A stretch of 22,672 nt of DNA from contig JBGQAU010000051.1 in the NCBI GenBank assembly GCA_041494445.1, forward strand, positions 1-22,672, given 5' to 3'. The notes under the pieces are model-generated. The model saw only the letters and a program-made list of their open reading frames with translations, ran no database searches and was not told the origin of the DNA. The DNA comes from JAIQFR01 sp041494445. Its GTDB lineage: Bacteria; Acidobacteriota; Polarisedimenticolia; Polarisedimenticolales; JAIQFR01. Positions 19,711 through 22,672 of this stretch are shown here, in pieces; positions within the stretch are counted from its first letter, which is position 1; each line of letters opens with the position of its first letter. A program made the translations under genes and the position numbers.

Positions 19711-20859
19711 ATGCGCGAGGTGGCGATCGTTGCGGCCGGGATGACCCGGTTCGGCGAGCTGTGGGAGTCGAGCCTGCGCGACCTCTTCGTCGAGGCGGCG
19801 GGCGAGGCGCTCGAGGGCGCCGGCGTCGACCGGGTCGACTCGATCTACGTCGGGAACATGGCGGCGGGGCAGTTCGTGGGTCAGGAGCACCTCGGTCCCC
19901 TGATGGCGGACCACCTCGGGATGGCCGGCACGGCCGCCATCCGGGTCGAGTGCGCGTGCGCCTCCGGCGGCGTCGCCCTCCGGTCGGGGTTCCTCGAGGT
20001 CGCGTCGGGGGCGAGCGACCTCGTGCTCGCGGGGGGAGTCGAGAAGATGACCGACGGCGCGGACGTCACCGCCGTCCTCGCGACCGCCGCCGACCAGGAG
20101 ACCGAGGCGTATCACGGGATCACCTTCCCTGGCCTGTACGCCATGATCGCCCGGGCCCACATGCAGGCCCACGGGACGACGGAAGAGGACATGGCGTGGG
20201 TCGCCGTGAAGAACCACCGCCACGGCGCGCTGAACGCGAAGGCGCAGTTCCGGCGGGAGGTCAAGCTCGACGAGGTGCTCAAGTCGTCCATGGTGGCCGA
20301 TCCCCTGCGCCTCCTCCTCTGCTCGCCCGTGAGCGACGGGGCCGCGGCGGTGCTGCTGTGCCCCCTCGACCAGGCGAGGAAGTACACCGACCGCCCGGTG
20401 AAGATCCGGGGCGTCGGCCTCGCCACGAGCGCGCTGGCGCTGGCGGACCGGAAGGACCCCGCGTTTCTCGACGCGGTCGCGCTGTCGGCCGAGAGGGCCT
20501 TCAGGATGGCCGGCGTCGGCCCCGGCGACGTGCAGGTCGCCGAGGTGCACGACTGCTTCGCGATCGCGGAGATCTGCTGCATCGAGGCGCTCGGCCTCGT
20601 TCCTCGGGGGGAGGGGCGTCACGCGGCCCGCACCGGCATCACCGGGCTCGGCGGGAAGATCCCGGTGAACACGAGCGGCGGGCTCAAGTCCAAGGGGCAT
20701 CCGGTGGGAGCCACCGGCATCGCCCAGGCCATCGAGATCTTCGAGCAGCTGCGCGGCGACGCGGGCGAGCGCCAGGTCCGGGGCGCCCGGATCGGCCTCG
20801 CCCAGAACATGGGCGGATCCGGAGCCAGCTCCGTGGTCCACGTCCTCGAGAGGGTCTGA
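19711..20859 (+). CDS. Thiolase (acetyl-CoA acetyltransferase, SCPx/archaeal-like)
   Basis: A 382-residue thiolase expected to make acetoacetyl-CoA for the upstream HMG-CoA synthase. The nucleophile is Cys83 (ECACASGG); the catalytic His lies in LKSKGHPVGATG, and HDCFAIAE is the NEAF-equivalent block. The C-terminal motif reads NMGGSGAS, lacking the second active-site Cys (CxG) of biosynthetic thiolases, as is usual in SCPx-like and archaeal thiolases. GGGGAGGGAG precedes the ATG. In archaea this thiolase forms a stable complex with HMG-CoA synthase bridged by a DUF35 protein, and the same three genes are adjacent here. Confidence 0.92.
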   Translation: MREVAIVAAGMTRFGELWESSLRDLFVEAAGEALEGAGVDRVDSIYVGNMAAGQFVGQEHLGPLMADHLGMAGTAAIRVECACASGGVALRSGFLEVASGASDLVLAGGVEKMTDGADVTAVLATAADQETEAYHGITFPGLYAMIARAHMQAHGTTEEDMAWVAVKNHRHGALNAKAQFRREVKLDEVLKSSMVADPLRLLLCSPVSDGAAAVLLCPLDQARKYTDRPVKIRGVGLATSALALADRKDPAFLDAVALSAERAFRMAGVGPGDVQVAEVHDCFAIAEICCIEALGLVPRGEGRHAARTGITGLGGKIPVNTSGGLKSKGHPVGATGIAQAIEIFEQLRGDAGERQVRGARIGLAQNMGGSGASSVVHVLERV

Positions 20860-20861
20860 CC

Positions 20862-21254
20862 ATGCCGAGCCCGAGATACTGGCGCGAGGTCCCGAACCGC
20901 TTCCGTCTCGAGGCCGCGCGGTGCCGCGGTTGCGGGAAGATCGCTTTCCCGCCGCGGCGCGTCTGTCCCGCGTGCCGGGGCAAGGCGTGGGAGGCGACGA
21001 CCCTCTCGTGGAAGGGAAAGGTCGTCACGTCGACGGTGGTCGATGTGTCTCCCACCGAGTTCCAGATGGAGGCGCCCTACGCGATGGCCGTCGTGGAGAC
21101 GCCGGAGGGGGCGCGCCTGATGGCCCAGGTGGTGGACTGCGATCCCGCGACCGTGCTCCCCGGCACGGAAGTCGTTCTGGTCTTCCGGAAGATTCGAAGA
21201 GAAGGGCACGGCGGGATCCTCTGCTACGGCTTCAAGGGGGTCCCGGCGGCGTAG
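20862..21254 (+). CDS. DUF35 Zn-ribbon/OB-fold protein, thiolase-HMGS scaffold
   Basis: A 130-residue protein with an N-terminal rubredoxin-like zinc ribbon (Cys21, Cys24, Cys35, Cys38) followed by an OB fold (about 50-125). In archaeal thiolase/HMG-CoA synthase complexes the DUF35 subunit bridges the two enzymes and gives a shared CoA-binding site, so acetoacetyl-CoA is channelled. The ATG lies two bases after the thiolase stop, so it is almost certainly translated with the thiolase. It is the last gene of the operon; the following 140 bp contain the next promoter. Confidence 0.9.
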   Translation: MPSPRYWREVPNRFRLEAARCRGCGKIAFPPRRVCPACRGKAWEATTLSWKGKVVTSTVVDVSPTEFQMEAPYAMAVVETPEGARLMAQVVDCDPATVLPGTEVVLVFRKIRREGHGGILCYGFKGVPAA

Positions 21255-21320
21255 AAGACCGCGCACCCTCTCCAAGCCTCGGTCTCCTCGTGCCTCGGCC
21301 GAACCCGCGCCGGCGACCGC

Positions 21321-21350
21321 TTGTCCCGGCGGGGACGATCCCACTACAAT
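21321..21350 (+). promoter_or_regulatory. Promoter of second SOD gene
   Basis: TTGTCC (21321-21326), an 18-bp spacer and TACAAT (21345-21350) lie about 45 bp before the start codon. No dyad like that at the first SOD gene was seen, so the two genes may be controlled differently. Confidence 0.55.
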
Positions 21351-21394
21351 CCCGCGACCCCGGTAGCGAGATTCGCACCAAGGAGGTTACCGAC

Positions 21395-22006
21395 ATGCCG
21401 CACGTCCTCGATCCGCTCCCCTTTGCCTTCGACGCCCTCGAGCCGGTCCTCGACGCCAGGACGCTCGAGATCCACCACGACAAGCACCACGCCGCCTACG
21501 TGAACAACCTGAACAAGGCGCTCGAGGCGCACGGCGATCTGGGGAGGCTCCCGCTGGTGGAGCTGATCTCGAACCTCGACAGCGTCCCGGAGGCGATCCG
21601 CACGACCGTGCGGAACAACGGCGGCGGCCACTTTGCCCACAACCTCTACTGGCGGACGATGAAGAAAGGGGGCGGCGGAGAGCCGGGGGGCGACCTCGCC
21701 AAGGCGATCGCGTCCGCGTTCGGCTCTTTCGCCGACTTCAGGGCGAAGCTCTCCCAGGCGGCCGTCGGGCAGTTCGGCTCGGGCTGGGCCTGGCTCTACG
21801 CCAAGGACGGGAAGCTGGGGGTCATGGGCACGCCGGGGCACGACGGCCCGGAGATGAGCGGCGGGAAGTCCATCCTCGTCGTGGACGTCTGGGAGCACGC
21901 GTACTACCTCAAGTACGAGAACCGCCGGGCCGACTACGTCGAGGCCTGGTGGAGCCTCCAGGACTGGGCGCGGGTGGCCGAGAACCACAGGGCCGCCATC
22001 GGCTGA
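21395..22006 (+). CDS. Superoxide dismutase, Fe/Mn family, His-variant paralogue
   Basis: A second 203-residue cytoplasmic SOD, exactly as long as the first and identical to it at clearly more than half of the positions. Ligands His27, His82, Asp164 and His168 are conserved. The second-sphere residue 149 is His (TPGHDGP) instead of Gln, the variant found in mycobacterial Fe-SOD and some archaeal or cambialistic enzymes. Asn81 is replaced by Ala (GGGHFAHN). This suggests a different metal preference from the first enzyme. The ATG has a perfect AAGGAGGT eight bases upstream; the frame is open far upstream, but only this start gives the family N-terminus. It directly follows the HMG-CoA synthase operon. 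Confidence 0.94.
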   Translation: MPHVLDPLPFAFDALEPVLDARTLEIHHDKHHAAYVNNLNKALEAHGDLGRLPLVELISNLDSVPEAIRTTVRNNGGGHFAHNLYWRTMKKGGGGEPGGDLAKAIASAFGSFADFRAKLSQAAVGQFGSGWAWLYAKDGKLGVMGTPGHDGPEMSGGKSILVVDVWEHAYYLKYENRRADYVEAWWSLQDWARVAENHRAAIG

Positions 22007-22127
22007 TCGGCACCGCGCCCCGGACCGCCGTCGAGGGGCGGGGTCGTTGAGCCGCCACGGCCGGGGCACGAGCCTGTACGTCCCCGCGGCGGGGCGGGTC
22101 AAGGCCCCCGAGGGAGGGAGCTCAGGA

Positions 22128-22672
22128 ATGTCTGAAGCGAAGCGCATCCGCCTGACGAGCCTTGCCTCCTGCGCCGGCTGAGCGAGCAAGATGGGGCCGG
22201 AGGCCCTGGCGCAGGTCCTGCGCCCGCTCGTCGGAATGTTCAAGGCCGCACGCTACCCGGACCTGCTCCTGGGACTCGGGAATCTCGACGACGCGCTCGT
22301 CTGGCGGATCGACGACGAGCGCGCGATCGTGCAGACCGTGGACTTCTTCCCGCCGGTCGTGGACGATCCCTACCACTTCGGCGCCATCGCCGCCGCCAAC
22401 GCGATGTCCGACCTCTACGCGATGGGGGCCGAGCCGCTGTTCGCCCTGAACCTGGTCGGTTTCCCCGAGGATCTCGACCCCGCCGTGCTGTCCGAGATCC
22501 TCCGCGGCGGCGCCGAGAAGGTGCGCGAGGCGGGGGCGGTCGTGGCCGGCGGGCATACCACCGTGGACAGCGAGCCCAAGTACGGCCTCGCCGTGACCGG
22601 CCTCGTGCATCCCGACCGGATCCTGACGAAGGTAGGCGCGCGGCCGGGCGACGTCCTCCTGCTCACGAAGCC
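22128..22672 (+). CDS. selD: Selenophosphate synthase (SelD), selenocysteine-containing, partial
   Basis: Makes selenophosphate from selenide and ATP for selenocysteine and selenouridine synthesis. From the ATG at 22128 (agggaggg upstream) the frame reads LTSLASCAG, then an in-frame TGA at codon 18 (22179-22181), then ASKMGPEAL. This is the SelD active-site loop, in which the residue before the conserved Ala/Lys segment is Cys or selenocysteine. Downstream LLLGLGNLDDALVW, QTVDFFPP, AAANAMSDLYAMGA and VAGGHTTVDSEP are hallmark AIR-synthase-fold motifs. A SECIS-like hairpin follows the UGA. The gene runs off the right edge after about 181 codons. Ordinary gene callers would start it after the UGA. 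Confidence 0.93.
22208..22224 (+). promoter_or_regulatory. Bacterial SECIS-like hairpin in selD
   Basis: GGCGCAG-GTC-CTGCGCC is a perfect 7-bp stem. As RNA its tip contains GGUC, very like the apical part of the E. coli fdhF SECIS that binds SelB. The tip lies about 33 nt after the UGA, inside the tolerated range. A second small hairpin, GGGCC-GGA-GGCCC (22194-22206), lies between, and GAGCG/CGCTC (22180-22184 with 22225-22229) could close an outer stem. Confidence 0.6.

Noticed and set aside
22016..22040. Hairpin CGCCCC...GGGGCG after the second SOD gene as a terminator
   Set aside because: Only 6 bp with a 13-nt loop and no T-tract; common by chance in GC-rich sequence.
22162..22449. Off-frame ORFs over selD and a shorter selD starting after the UGA
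   Set aside because: The frame from 22128 through the UGA gives continuous SelD sequence including the active-site loop; starting after it would lose the catalytic residue.
1..22672. CRISPR array, rRNA genes or phage modules
   Set aside because: No regularly spaced direct repeats, no rRNA signature and no phage structural or integrase genes were seen.

Overview
This is a high-GC bacterial window (a hand count gives 41/60 G+C at 19501-19560) that looks like the chromosome of a deep-branching, little-cultivated bacterium. An Acidobacteriota-like or myxobacteria-like lineage would fit the giant Ser/Thr kinase / sigma-54 regulator, an archaeal-type HMG-CoA synthase operon and a selenocysteine-containing SelD. 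This placement is inference; there is no rRNA gene to confirm it.

Left part (1-4512, all minus strand): an ABC-2 exporter pair (truncated permease and its ATPase) lies directly downstream of a mitochondrial-type aconitase. Next come a UPF0462 protein (family of human C4orf33) and a small secreted protein with its own terminator. After an AT-rich gap comes a 1620-residue regulator (4770-9632) joining a Ser/Thr kinase, a P-loop ATPase, a TPR-like region, GAF, a sigma-54 AAA+ domain and a Fis-type HTH. A SAM methyltransferase and a divergent HExxH metallopeptidase follow (9756-11941). Then comes a three-gene minus-strand operon (11987-15116): a secreted protein and a second ABC-2 exporter, with tightly overlapping starts and stops.

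Right part (15175-22672, plus strand): a Mn-type superoxide dismutase with a recognisable promoter and an IscR/Rrf2-like dyad; HMG-CoA synthase, thiolase and a DUF35 Zn/OB protein, the set known as one complex in archaea for the entry to the mevalonate pathway; a second superoxide dismutase; and the start of selD, with an in-frame UGA and a downstream SECIS-like hairpin.

The most unusual item is a complete 2,698-bp mobile element at 15861-18558, inserted in the last codon of the first SOD gene. It has perfect 16-bp terminal inverted repeats and a perfect 8-bp target duplication (CGCCAGGG), and its GC is visibly lower (33/60 at 16561-16620). Besides an IS1-like DDE transposase it carries a DUF3892 gene overlapping the transposase stop by 4 bp, a convergent 92-aa ORF, a class II tRNA-Leu(UAG), a candidate small RNA with near-consensus promoter and terminator, a 155-aa protein of unknown function and a 74-aa basic GG-repeat protein. 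Three of its protein genes and the small RNA have TTGACA-type promoters. Its inverted repeat supplies the new stop codon of the interrupted SOD gene. I regard this cargo-bearing IS as the best candidate for an undescribed system here.
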